Source of the DNA: Bacillota bacterium
GTDB lineage: Bacteria; Bacillota; Clostridia; Acetivibrionales; DTU013
Length of the DNA: 40,473 nt
Direction: 5' to 3'
Assembly (NCBI GenBank): GCA_023412665.1
Contig: JAEZCA010000067.1
Location: 1-40,473 of the forward strand
Position numbers and translations under genes: made by a program. This document shows positions 1-7,223 of this stretch, one piece after another. A model generated the notes under the pieces. The model had not been told where the DNA came from. It ran no database searches and worked only from the letters and a program-made list of their open reading frames with translations. Position 1 is the stretch's first letter; the number at the start of each line of letters is the position of its first letter.

Positions 1-114
1 TACCAAAATGCAAATAAAGATGGATATTTTTTTAACATATAAATTGGTAAAGTAGCTTGGATGAATTATCAATTCATTATCCGGAGAGTTATTCGCTATT
101 TGGGTAAAATTAAC

Positions 115-142
115 TTGATTTATAGGCGAAATCTGTTAGAAT
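115..142 (+). promoter_or_regulatory. putative sigma-A promoter of fba
   Basis: TTGATT (115-120) and TAGAAT (137-142) are separated by 16 bases, about 90 bases upstream of the aldolase start. A short hairpin (GTAAC-AAG-GTTAC) lies just downstream. The -35 and -10 boxes each differ from consensus, so this is a plausible but unproven promoter. Nothing else coding is seen in positions 1-230. Confidence 0.4.
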
Positions 143-230
143 TAAAATGATAAATTTGTAACAAGGTTACAATACATATTCTATCGTCGTTTTGCAATAT
201 TAAATTATATAAAGCAAAGGAGTTGTTTTT

Positions 231-1160
231 ATGCCATTAGTAACATCAACTGAAATGTTCAAGAAGGCTTACGAAGGCGGATATGCCATAGGTGCTTTCA
301 ACGTAAACAACATGGAGATCGTACAGGGAATCACAGAAGCCGCAAAGGAAGTCAATGCTCCGCTGATCCTGCAGGTATCCTCGGGAGCCAGGAAATATGC
401 CAATCACACATACCTTATGAAATTAGTCGAAGCAGCAATTATCGAGACCGGACTGCCGATCTGCCTGCACCTCGACCACGGCGATACCTTTGAACTCTGC
501 AAATCCTGTATTGACGGAGGCTTCACATCAGTAATGATAGACGGCTCACATCATTCATTTGAAGAAAACATCAGGCTGACAAAGCAGGTCGTTGAATACG
601 CACACGCTCACGGCGTAGTGGTAGAAGGCGAGCTCGGCAGACTTGCCGGTGTTGAGGATGATGTAAATGTATCAGAGGAAGATTCATCCTATACAAGACC
701 CGAAGAGGTTGAAGAATTTGTTTCAAAGACTGGCGTTGATTCACTGGCTATCGCTATAGGCACAAGCCATGGCGCATTCAAATTCAAAGGCGAAGCAAAG
801 CTCAGATTTGATATACTTGAAGAAGTTTCAAGGAGACTTCCCGGATTTCCTATAGTTCTCCACGGCGCTTCCTCAGTTATACCTGAACTGGTGGATAAAA
901 TAAACAATAACGGCGGAAATATGCCGGGCGCAAAGGGAGTTCCGGAAGAAATGCTCAGACAGGCAGCAAGGTCTGCAGTCTGCAAGATCAACATAGATTC
1001 CGACCTCAGGCTTGCTATGACTGCTACGGTAAGGGAATATTTCACACAGCATCCTGAGCACTTCGATCCCAGACAGTACCTCGGACCTGCCAGACTGGCC
1101 ATCAAGGAACTCGTAAAGAACAAGCTCATAAACGTTCTCGGCTGCGACGGCAAGGCTTGA
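231..1160 (+). CDS. fba: class II fructose-bisphosphate aldolase
   Basis: Zinc-dependent aldolase interconverting fructose 1,6-bisphosphate with dihydroxyacetone phosphate and glyceraldehyde 3-phosphate in cytosolic glycolysis/gluconeogenesis. The 309-residue length fits the bacterial class II family. Visible family motifs are HLDHGD (around residue 81, zinc and catalytic Asp region), EGELGRLAG, GTSHGAFK and LHGASS (zinc and phosphate-binding histidines and loop). The ATG is preceded by AAAGGAG at good spacing. It stands alone between a putative promoter and a strong intrinsic terminator, so it looks monocistronic. A class II enzyme of another specificity such as tagatose-bisphosphate aldolase is possible, but the lone position and full motif set favour the glycolytic enzyme. 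Confidence 0.95.
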   Translation: MPLVTSTEMFKKAYEGGYAIGAFNVNNMEIVQGITEAAKEVNAPLILQVSSGARKYANHTYLMKLVEAAIIETGLPICLHLDHGDTFELCKSCIDGGFTSVMIDGSHHSFEENIRLTKQVVEYAHAHGVVVEGELGRLAGVEDDVNVSEEDSSYTRPEEVEEFVSKTGVDSLAIAIGTSHGAFKFKGEAKLRFDILEEVSRRLPGFPIVLHGASSVIPELVDKINNNGGNMPGAKGVPEEMLRQAARSAVCKINIDSDLRLAMTATVREYFTQHPEHFDPRQYLGPARLAIKELVKNKLINVLGCDGKA

Positions 1161-1235
1161 TTAGTGTAAGGGGACTGCTCTTGAGCTTATCTGAGACAGA
1201 GTAAAATTTTTGAAAATGCTAATACCAGAAACTCG

Positions 1236-1269
1236 ATCCGGTATCTATAAAAGGATACCGGATTTTTTT
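1236..1269 (+). terminator. intrinsic terminator after fba
   Basis: A perfect 10-bp stem, ATCCGGTATC (1236-1245) with GATACCGGAT (1254-1263), has an 8-base loop and a run of seven T (1263-1269). Confidence 0.9.
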
Positions 1270-1283
1270 GTGAATTTCTTAAG

Positions 1284-1304
1284 GCACAGGATGATCACCT
1301 GTGC
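1284..1304. repeat. short inverted repeat, possible operator
   Basis: GCACAGG (1284-1290) and CCTGTGC (1298-1304) flank ATGATCA. The palindrome lies between the fba terminator and the activase locus and could be a protein binding site. No T-run follows, so it is not a classical terminator. Confidence 0.3.
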
Positions 1305-1442
1305 TGTTGAGAAATCGGATAACACAGCCCTTGTTTTTCCGAAATTGCGGTATGCAGGCTCTGGTGTATAAACTCTTCCTGTTTGTCAATAATACGTTAA
1401 GATGATTAAACATTTAATAATGTTTTGAGGGGTGTTGAACTT

Positions 1443-2507
1443 TTGTGTGTGAAAGTAGGAATACCAAGGAGCCTGTTCTACTATAAATTCATATCGTTCT
1501 GGGAAAAATTTTTTGCCGAATTAGGTGCCGAAGTCGTAGTATCCGAGCAAACCAACAAACGCATCCTTGATGATGGAGTGAGGGCATGTGTTGATGAAGC
1601 ATGCCTTCCAATAAAGCTTTTTTACGGCCATGTCATCAACCTGAAAAACAGGGTCGATTATATTCTCGTACCGAGGTTCACAAGTATATCAAAAAAGGAG
1701 TACATATGCCCTGAGTTCGGAGGCTTGCCAGATATGATAAGGAATACGCTCAAGGACCTGCCGTACTTGATCGATACTGAAGTCAACCTGAGGAACTCCA
1801 AAAGGGGAGGGCTGAAAGCAGCCATTCAAACCGGGGCTATCCTTGGAGTCGACAGGCGGACTGCAGTCAGGGCTTATAAGTCGGCGCTGGAATTTGGGGA
1901 CGGTTCTCACCTTTTTACAGGTGGAGACAGTGCAATTAGCGGGGACGGTTCTCACGTTTCTGCAAGTGTGTATAGTTCTATGATTATGGACAGCACAAAT
2001 AAAAGTCAAAAAGGTGAGAACCGTCCCCAAGGTGAAAAAGGTGAGAACCGTCCCCAAGGTTGCTATAGGATAGCGGTGATTGGGCACCCTTACAATATAT
2101 ATGACAGGTATATCAGTATGGATCTGCTGGGGAAGCTGGCCAGGTATGGTGTAGAGGTAAGGACCATAGAAATGGTTGATGAGGCTCAAATAAACTCACA
2201 GGCGGCGTTGCTTGAGAAGCCGATGTTCTGGAACTACGGCAGGATGGCCTACGGCGCGGCGCTCCACCTGGCTGAGGCCGGCATGATCGATGGGTTTATA
2301 TGCGTCACCAGCTTCGGCTGCGGCATAGACTCATTTGTGAATGACCTGATAGAAAGAAGTATCAGAAAGAAGTACAATATACCATTTATTACTATGACTA
2401 TAGACGAGCATACGGGCGAGGCCGGCTTCAACACACGGCTTGAGGCCTTTGTAGACATGCTACGCTGGAGAAACCGGAATGAAAATTACATTTCCGCATT
2501 TGGGTAA
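1443..2507 (+). CDS. acyl-CoA dehydratase activase-related protein (DUF2229-like), with repeat insertion
   Basis: First gene of a three-gene cluster related to 2-hydroxyacyl-CoA dehydratase and its ATP-dependent activator. The N-terminus KVGIPRSLFYYKFISFWEKF, the segment RACVDEACLPIKLFYGHV and the C-terminal EHTGEAGFNTRLEAFVDML are characteristic of the DUF2229 part that in many clostridia belongs to one very long fused activase protein. Frame is open from a TTG at 1425. I prefer TTG 1443, eight bases after GAGGGGTG; GTG 1449 would give the usual MKVGIPR start. Roughly residues 150-206 are low-complexity (GDGSHLF, GENRPQG twice) and coincide with a palindromic DNA repeat at 1896-2055, so they look like an in-frame insertion. 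The gene overlaps the next by 29 bases, suggesting translational coupling. The physiological substrate is unknown. Confidence 0.8.
   Translation: MCVKVGIPRSLFYYKFISFWEKFFAELGAEVVVSEQTNKRILDDGVRACVDEACLPIKLFYGHVINLKNRVDYILVPRFTSISKKEYICPEFGGLPDMIRNTLKDLPYLIDTEVNLRNSKRGGLKAAIQTGAILGVDRRTAVRAYKSALEFGDGSHLFTGGDSAISGDGSHVSASVYSSMIMDSTNKSQKGENRPQGEKGENRPQGCYRIAVIGHPYNIYDRYISMDLLGKLARYGVEVRTIEMVDEAQINSQAALLEKPMFWNYGRMAYGAALHLAEAGMIDGFICVTSFGCGIDSFVNDLIERSIRKKYNIPFITMTIDEHTGEAGFNTRLEAFVDMLRWRNRNENYISAFG
1896..2055. repeat. palindromic REP-like repeat cluster inside a coding region
   Basis: GGGGACGGTTCTCAC occurs twice forward (1896-1910 and 1941-1955), and its reverse complement GTGAGAACCGTCCCC occurs twice (2014-2028 and 2041-2055). 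The outer copies extend into a 21-bp inverted repeat ending in five T or starting with five A. The block is in frame with the surrounding gene and adds about 55 codons of low complexity. Related heads appear at 31927-31937 and 35957-35970. The arrangement resembles REP/BIME-type elements, but no REP-associated transposase is present in the window. Confidence 0.85.
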
Positions 2508-3594
2508 TACATATATTTGCGTCAAGTCAATATTGGATGATCTGGGCATAGAGTATGTCATCCCGCCCTTCAACAATAAAAAAGCTCTTGAGCTCGGTAC
2601 GAGATATGTGCCTGAGATGGTGTGCCTGCCGCTGAAAATAAATATCGGCAACTATTTGCAGGCATACGAAATGGGAGCCGATACCATCCTGATGGCTGGC
2701 GGCTGCGGACCTTGCCGGTTCGGCTACTACTCCCAGTTGCACAGGGCGATACTGCAGGATGCAGGCTATGACATGGAGATAATCACCCTTGAAGCAGCAT
2801 ATGGCATAAAGGACCTGATAGAAAGGATACGTAGGATAGTTCCGGGAAATGCAGCACTGATCGGCTTGCCGTCGATTCTCAGTCGCGCAGTAAAAATCGC
2901 AAAGCGCACCGATGAAATCGAAATGCTGTCCTTCCGGACAAGAGCACGTGAAAAGGAAGCCGGCTCCACCGACAGGATATATAGGGGCTTTCGGGACAAA
3001 GCCCTTTCTGCAAAGGGCACTAAGAATATGATAATGCTTATAGACAGCATAGAGTCCGAATTGAAGTCAATAAAGCTTGACCCGGATGCACACCCGCTGA
3101 AGGTGGGAATCGTTGGAGAAATATATACAGGCATAGAGCATTTTGCCAGCTTTGAGATACAGGAGAGGCTGGGCAGGCTTGGTGTCGAGGTGGACAGGAA
3201 GGTGACCGTTAGCAGCTGGATAATAGAGCATATGATAAAAAAAGGTCTTCACCTGCCAAGAGACATGAAATTTGCGGAAGCAGCCAAACCCTGGCTTGGT
3301 GCGATGATAGGTGGCCATGCCCAGGAGACTGTGGGCAACACGGCATTATATGCCCGTAACGGCTATGACGGAGTGATACAGATATTTCCGTTTTCATGCA
3401 TGCCCGAGATAGTGGCGGAAAGCCTTCTTCCTTCGGTAGAAAATGAACTGGGAATACCTGTGCTGTCGCTGATCATAGATGAAATGACAGGCGAAGCCGG
3501 GTATATGACCAGAATAGAGGCCTTTATCGACATGCTGGAAAAGAGAAGGGAGAGTGAAAAATATGAAGGCGGATGGCAATTATCTTGGAATTGA
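2479..3594 (+). CDS. 2-hydroxyacyl-CoA dehydratase subunit-like protein (HgdB/HgdC-like)
   Basis: 371-residue protein related to the Fe-S subunits of 2-hydroxyacyl-CoA dehydratases (HgdB/FldC-like fold). Visible are the N-terminal segment ITFPHLGNTYICVKSIL, VPEMVCLPLKINIGNYL, the cysteine motif MAGGCGPCRFGYY (likely Fe-S ligands), and the C-terminal DEMTGEAGYMTRIEAFIDML, which echoes the end of the previous gene. It overlaps both neighbours (29 bases upstream, 32 downstream), which implies one operon with coupled translation. In many clostridia this domain is fused to the activase; here it is separate. The enzyme activity is an inference from family only. The reaction in true dehydratases is radical removal of water from a 2-hydroxyacyl-CoA, started by an activator-delivered electron. 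Confidence 0.8.
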   Translation: MKITFPHLGNTYICVKSILDDLGIEYVIPPFNNKKALELGTRYVPEMVCLPLKINIGNYLQAYEMGADTILMAGGCGPCRFGYYSQLHRAILQDAGYDMEIITLEAAYGIKDLIERIRRIVPGNAALIGLPSILSRAVKIAKRTDEIEMLSFRTRAREKEAGSTDRIYRGFRDKALSAKGTKNMIMLIDSIESELKSIKLDPDAHPLKVGIVGEIYTGIEHFASFEIQERLGRLGVEVDRKVTVSSWIIEHMIKKGLHLPRDMKFAEAAKPWLGAMIGGHAQETVGNTALYARNGYDGVIQIFPFSCMPEIVAESLLPSVENELGIPVLSLIIDEMTGEAGYMTRIEAFIDMLEKRRESEKYEGGWQLSWN

Positions 3595-4555
3595 TGTAGG
3601 TTCAGTCAGCACCAATCTTGTGGTCATAAACCGGGAAGGGCATATAACCGCAAAGCTATACAGGCGTACAAGCGGCAGGCCGATACAGTCCATGCTCGAA
3701 GGAATGAGGGAGATCGCAGAGGAATGCGGCTATCCTGTGATATCAGGTGTGGGAGTGACCGGGAGCGGCCGTGAACTGGCAGGTGTCATAGTCGGAGCGG
3801 ACATAATAAAAAATGAGATCACGACACACGCAATAGCGGCTCAGTCAATTGTCCCCGGAGTCAGAACGATACTTGAAATAGGCGGGCAGGACTCCAAAAT
3901 AATCATCCTGAGGAATGGTGTTGTCTATGATTTTGCCATGAATACGGTCTGTGCGGCCGGAACAGGATCATTTTTGGACAGACAGGCGGCAAGGCTGGGG
4001 GTGCCGATAGAGGAATTCGGGGAGATGGCGCTGCGCTCAGCTGCGCCTGTGAGGATCGCGGGCAGATGCGCAGTTTTTGCTGAGTCTGACATGATACATA
4101 AGCAGCAGTCGGGGCATAGCAATGAAGACATCGTTAACGGTCTTTGTGAAGCATTGGTAAGAAATTATCTCAATAACCTGGCAAAGGGGAAGGAAATCTG
4201 CGAGCCCGTTGTTTTTCAAGGCGGTGTTGCAGCAAACAAGGGCATTGCGGCTGCGTTCGAAAGGGCACTGGGAGTCAAGGTTGTAATACCCGAAGAGCAT
4301 GCTGTAATGGGTGCCTTGGGAGCAGCCTTGTATGCAAAGCAGAAAATAGTGAGCGAAAAAAATTCACATACAAAATTCAACGGTTTTGGTGTCATAAAGA
4401 GGGACTACAGCACAAAAAGCTTCGAATGCGACGGCTGCGCAGGCATGTGTGAAATTGTCGAACTGATGATGGATGGCACTGTTCAGGCCAGGTGGGGGGA
4501 CAGGTGCGGCAAGTGGTCGTCATCGGTCCGATATGAGCACCGGACAATATCCTGA
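3563..4555 (+). CDS. BadF/BadG/HgdC-type ATPase, CoA dehydratase activase
   Basis: Member of the acetate-kinase/hsp70-fold ATPases that deliver an electron to 2-hydroxyacyl-CoA dehydratases or benzoyl-CoA reductases. Motifs in order are GIDVGSVSTNLVV (phosphate 1), EIGGQDSK, NTVCAAGTGSFLD and AGRCAVFAESDMIHKQQ. The cysteines in the last two correspond to the ligands of the [4Fe-4S] cluster shared across the homodimer. FQGGVAANKG and AVMGALGAAL close the ATPase fold. A C-terminal tail with CDGCAGMC and GDRCGKW adds possible extra metal ligands. I choose ATG 3563, about nine bases after GGGAGAG; an in-frame GTG at 3554 is the alternative. The stop codon lies within the first copy of a 39-bp tandem duplication. 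Confidence 0.88.
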   Translation: MKADGNYLGIDVGSVSTNLVVINREGHITAKLYRRTSGRPIQSMLEGMREIAEECGYPVISGVGVTGSGRELAGVIVGADIIKNEITTHAIAAQSIVPGVRTILEIGGQDSKIIILRNGVVYDFAMNTVCAAGTGSFLDRQAARLGVPIEEFGEMALRSAAPVRIAGRCAVFAESDMIHKQQSGHSNEDIVNGLCEALVRNYLNNLAKGKEICEPVVFQGGVAANKGIAAAFERALGVKVVIPEEHAVMGALGAALYAKQKIVSEKNSHTKFNGFGVIKRDYSTKSFECDGCAGMCEIVELMMDGTVQARWGDRCGKWSSSVRYEHRTIS

Positions 4556-4618
4556 CAACCCTTCCGGAGAATGTATTACCGGACAATATCCTGACAATCC
4601 TTCCAGAGTATGTATTGC
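4541..4618. repeat. 39-bp tandem duplication over the stop codon of the activase
   Basis: Two imperfect copies (4541-4579 and 4580-4618), each beginning CGGACAATATCCTGACAA and ending GTATT plus two or three bases. The first copy supplies the TGA stop (4553-4555). Three mismatches are seen, so the duplication is not brand new. The rest of the gap to 4716 holds a weak AAACGG/CCGTTT hairpin and a ribosome binding site. Confidence 0.8.
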
Positions 4619-4716
4619 AGAGGGAACATTTTCATTGAACGCTCGTCTAAACCAATAAAGGAAACGGCATTTTATTCCGTTTATCGTAAACCGTTAAATC
4701 TATTGGAGGTGTAATC

Positions 4717-5475
4717 ATGACACAGATATTTTCAACAAAAAACAAAGTAATGATGGCAGTACTTATGCTTACCGCAGCTGCACTTCTCACGGCAGCATTC
4801 GGTATCTTTGTAAACACGCCGGTACAGGCAGCCGATGAGGAAACAGCGCCTAAAAAGACCATCAATGTATCAGGTCAGTCAAAGGTAAGTGCTTCTCCTG
4901 ATTTTGTCACTATAACCCTCGGAGTGTTGACCGAGGACAAGGACGCAAAAGCTGCACAAAAGGCAAATGCTGTATCAATGGATAAATTAATAGCATCCAT
5001 TAAAGCATTGGGGATCAGTGAAGACGATATTAAAACAGTGAATTATTCAATAAATCCAAAGTACGATTACCACAAGGAAACCGGCATCAGCAGCATAGTT
5101 GGATATACTGTAAGCAATAATGTAAGTGTTACTGTAAAGGATATTGACAAGACAGGAAGCGTTATCGATGCAGCAGCTGACAGCGGCGTTAATACAAGCA
5201 GCAGCATCAGCTTCGGGATAAGTAATTATGAGGATTACTACAACACCGCATTGAAAAACGCAGTACTGGCAGCAAAGAAAAAGGCCAATACGATGGCAGA
5301 TGCACTGGGTGTAAAGCTGAAGGCTCCGATAACCGTCAGCGAAGGCGGCGGATACAACCCCCTGAGCAACTATGCAGTTTATGATATGAGAGCGGAAGGT
5401 CTCAATGCCGCAACACCCATACAGGCGGGCTCGATTGAAATTACCGCATATGTGAGCATAGTCTATGAATATTAA
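4717..5475 (+). CDS. secreted SIMPL (DUF541) domain protein
   Basis: 252-residue exported protein. Residues about 10-38 form a signal peptide: basic start, hydrophobic MMAVLMLTAAALLTAAF, then VQAAD as a probable cleavage region. The mature part begins KTINVSGQSKVSASPDFVTI, the hallmark start of SIMPL proteins, followed by the alternating beta/alpha pattern, AVLAAKKKANTMADALG, and a final beta strand. SIMPL proteins include periplasmic BP26-like channel-shaped oligomers; their biochemical function is poorly defined. TTGGAGGTG stands just before the ATG. It appears to be its own unit between the activase cluster and a riboswitch. Confidence 0.88.
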   Translation: MTQIFSTKNKVMMAVLMLTAAALLTAAFGIFVNTPVQAADEETAPKKTINVSGQSKVSASPDFVTITLGVLTEDKDAKAAQKANAVSMDKLIASIKALGISEDDIKTVNYSINPKYDYHKETGISSIVGYTVSNNVSVTVKDIDKTGSVIDAAADSGVNTSSSISFGISNYEDYYNTALKNAVLAAKKKANTMADALGVKLKAPITVSEGGGYNPLSNYAVYDMRAEGLNAATPIQAGSIEITAYVSIVYEY

Positions 5476-5526
5476 GAAAAATACAGTATCCGACAGTTAA
5501 AGCCGATTATGCAAAGATTAGTTATA

Positions 5527-5555
5527 TTGATATACTTCTGGAAATAATATATAAT
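5527..5555 (+). promoter_or_regulatory. sigma-A promoter for the c-di-AMP riboswitch transcript
   Basis: TTGATA (5527-5532), a 17-base spacer, and a perfect TATAAT (5550-5555). Transcription would begin near 5562, about 50 bases before the aptamer. A GC-rich hairpin (TGGGGG-CTTG-CCCCCA) lies between promoter and aptamer. Confidence 0.7.
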
Positions 5556-5610
5556 AAAGCAACAAACGTGGGTATGGGGGCTTGCCCCCATTGGAAATTG
5601 AATAGACAAA

Positions 5611-5813
5611 TTGCGCTTAATCTAAAAAGAGCGGGGGAACCAAAAACCGGCCATTGTGTGTCGCTATAATAGAAGACACAAGGTGTGACCGGGAGGCAGG
5701 GCGTCAAGTGCCAGGCCTTATTTCCGGGGTGAATCCGGCCGTATCAATCCGGCTGGTAGGGTCAACTCTATCCGATCCGAATCCGTCAGCTAACCTCGTA
5801 AGCGTTGGAGGAG
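5611..5813 (+). ncRNA. c-di-AMP riboswitch (ydaO/yuaA class)
   Basis: The sequence carries the conserved blocks of the ydaO class in order: GCGCTTAATC, AGAGCGGGGGAACC (5628-5641), GGGGTGAATCC (about 5728), GGTAGGG (5755-5761), and GAATCCGTCAGCTAACCTCG followed by TAAGCG (5779-5804). These blocks bind two c-di-AMP molecules in the known structures, and ligand normally turns expression off. A terminator follows at 5852-5878. In other bacteria the class controls potassium transporters, osmolyte transporters and cell-wall hydrolases. Here the first convincing downstream gene is the dapB homologue, starting about 355 bases after the terminator. Confidence 0.93.
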
Positions 5814-5819
5814 AAGGTG

Positions 5820-5843
5820 ATGAACATGTTAATAGCCACATAG
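5820..5843 (+). CDS. possible 7-codon leader ORF between riboswitch and terminator
   Basis: An ATG at 5820 stands six bases behind GGAGGAGAAGG and opens a reading frame of seven codons (MNMLIAT) ending in TAG, immediately before the terminator stem. The good spacing is notable, but GGAGGAG may simply be the end of the aptamer, and the ORF may be chance. Confidence 0.2.
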   Translation: MNMLIAT

Positions 5844-5851
5844 TGGTGAGG

Positions 5852-5878
5852 GCTGCAGAACTTCTCTGCAGCTTTTTT
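5852..5878 (+). terminator. intrinsic terminator of the c-di-AMP riboswitch
   Basis: GCTGCAGA (5852-5859) pairs perfectly with TCTGCAGC (5865-5872) over a 5-base loop, followed by six T. It is probably the expression platform of the riboswitch. Confidence 0.88.
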
Positions 5879-6233
5879 GTTGTTTTCCACAGGTTTCATT
5901 TCCATTTGTCCGGAAGATCCATCTGTATATTTCCGGGCTGACTGAATGATCCGCAGCTTCGGAACTTTTCTGCTATTTCAGGCTCCGGATCAGCCATGTG
6001 GACTGTGCTGAGAAAATTCTGATTTTTTTCAGCAACAGACCGATCAATGATCCCTGGCACAGGTCAGGCAATAAACAAAGCTGTGAAAGGCTTGGTGCAA
6101 TACATAGTATTGCCCTTTATGCCAAATGATACAGTCATAATGTACAAAAGACATCCATTGGATTCATTGCGGGATCTGACTGCAAAGTATATTTGCTTTG
6201 CATACTGAAAAAATTAATTTAGGAGGTTTATTG
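5879..6233 (+). other. long gap between riboswitch terminator and dapB
   Basis: About 355 bases with no convincing gene. Two perfect inverted repeats are visible: GCAATAC-ATA-GTATTGC (6097-6113) and TGCAAAG (6181-6187) with CTTTGCA (6196-6202), the latter immediately upstream of the dapB ribosome binding site. The stretch could be a long leader, or could hold the decayed remains of the gene the riboswitch once controlled. I see no homology that decides this. Confidence 0.4.
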
Positions 6234-7112
6234 ATGATACGGATTTGCCTTATCGGTTTGGGTAAAACAGGCAGCGAAGTTGCCAAGGTTTTGCTTGAAC
6301 AGGAGAATTTCAAGCTGGTGGCGGCTGTCTGCCGGCCGGGAAGTCCCAAGGAAGGAAAGGATCTGGGAGAGGTTATCGGCACCAGAGATACAGGTATAGT
6401 AGTCAATGGTTCCGACAAACTCGAGGAGATGGTGTTCAAAACCAAGCCGGACATAGCCATTGATTTCTCTAAACCGGAAGCTACGATGAAAAATGCCGTT
6501 ATATTATCTAAACTCAAGGTAAATATGGTGGTCGCAACAACTGGCTTCTCAAAACTTTCAATCAAGAAGCTTTTTGTACTGACTAAAAAATATCATAACG
6601 GTATCGTATATGCCCCCAACATAACTCTGGGCGTCAATGTAATGATGCTTTTGACAAGTATAGCATCAAGCATATTGAATAATTACGACTTTCAGGTGAG
6701 CGAGGAGCATCACAACAAAAAAAAGGACATACCCTCTGGGACTGCGCTGAAGATTGCCGGGGAAATTGAGACAGCGCTGAAATCGTCAGGCACCGAAGTA
6801 GTATCGGGCAGTATACCGATTAACGCAGTACGTGCAGGGGGTATCGTAGGAAAGCATGAAGTGGAGATTGCCGGTGATGAGGATATGATCACCATATCTC
6901 ATGAATCATTTTCAAGAAAAGCCTTTGCAACAGGCGCTATGCGTGCATCAAGGTTTGTATACAGAAAGTCCGGTTATTATGAGATGTCGGATGTGCTGAA
7001 TCTCAGCAGTGTGCTGTCAAAGTACATAGAGAATGATAAAAACCGTCAGGCAAAAAGGGCTTTTAGAAGCAGAGGTGTAAAGGAAGAAAAGCCGGAGACC
7101 ATTACGAGCTAA
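6234..7112 (+). CDS. dapB: dihydrodipicolinate reductase family protein
   Basis: NAD(P)H-dependent reductase of the diaminopimelate/lysine pathway. Seen in order: an N-terminal Rossmann motif (GLGKTGSEV), DFSKPEAT, ATTGFS, YAPNITLGVNVMML, the substrate motif EEHHNKKKDIPSGTA and GGIVGKHEV. All match DapB. The protein is 292 residues, longer than the usual 250-270, with a basic hydrophilic tail of about 30 residues. The start at 6234 is set by AGGAGG at 6221-6226; an ATG at 6198 lies upstream of that site and is rejected. The gene is downstream of a c-di-AMP riboswitch and is followed by a convergent gene. Because the DIPSGTA motif departs from the usual DAPSGTA, a DapB paralogue cannot be excluded. 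Confidence 0.85.
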   Translation: MIRICLIGLGKTGSEVAKVLLEQENFKLVAAVCRPGSPKEGKDLGEVIGTRDTGIVVNGSDKLEEMVFKTKPDIAIDFSKPEATMKNAVILSKLKVNMVVATTGFSKLSIKKLFVLTKKYHNGIVYAPNITLGVNVMMLLTSIASSILNNYDFQVSEEHHNKKKDIPSGTALKIAGEIETALKSSGTEVVSGSIPINAVRAGGIVGKHEVEIAGDEDMITISHESFSRKAFATGAMRASRFVYRKSGYYEMSDVLNLSSVLSKYIENDKNRQAKRAFRSRGVKEEKPETITS

Positions 7113-7223
7113 GCTGAGGAGAGGAAACGCGCTCGCGGGACTGCAGTGAGATACTCGCAGGACTGCAGGGGAAATACTGACGGGACTGTTTTATGTGACG
7201 TCGAGGCGATTGTCTGAATGATA

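Noticed and set aside
4473..4658. 61-codon reading frame over the end of the activase gene
   Set aside because: It is open only because of the 39-bp duplication and has no ribosome binding site.
5654..5941. 95-codon plus-strand reading frame
   Set aside because: It lies across the c-di-AMP riboswitch and its terminator, with no family resemblance.
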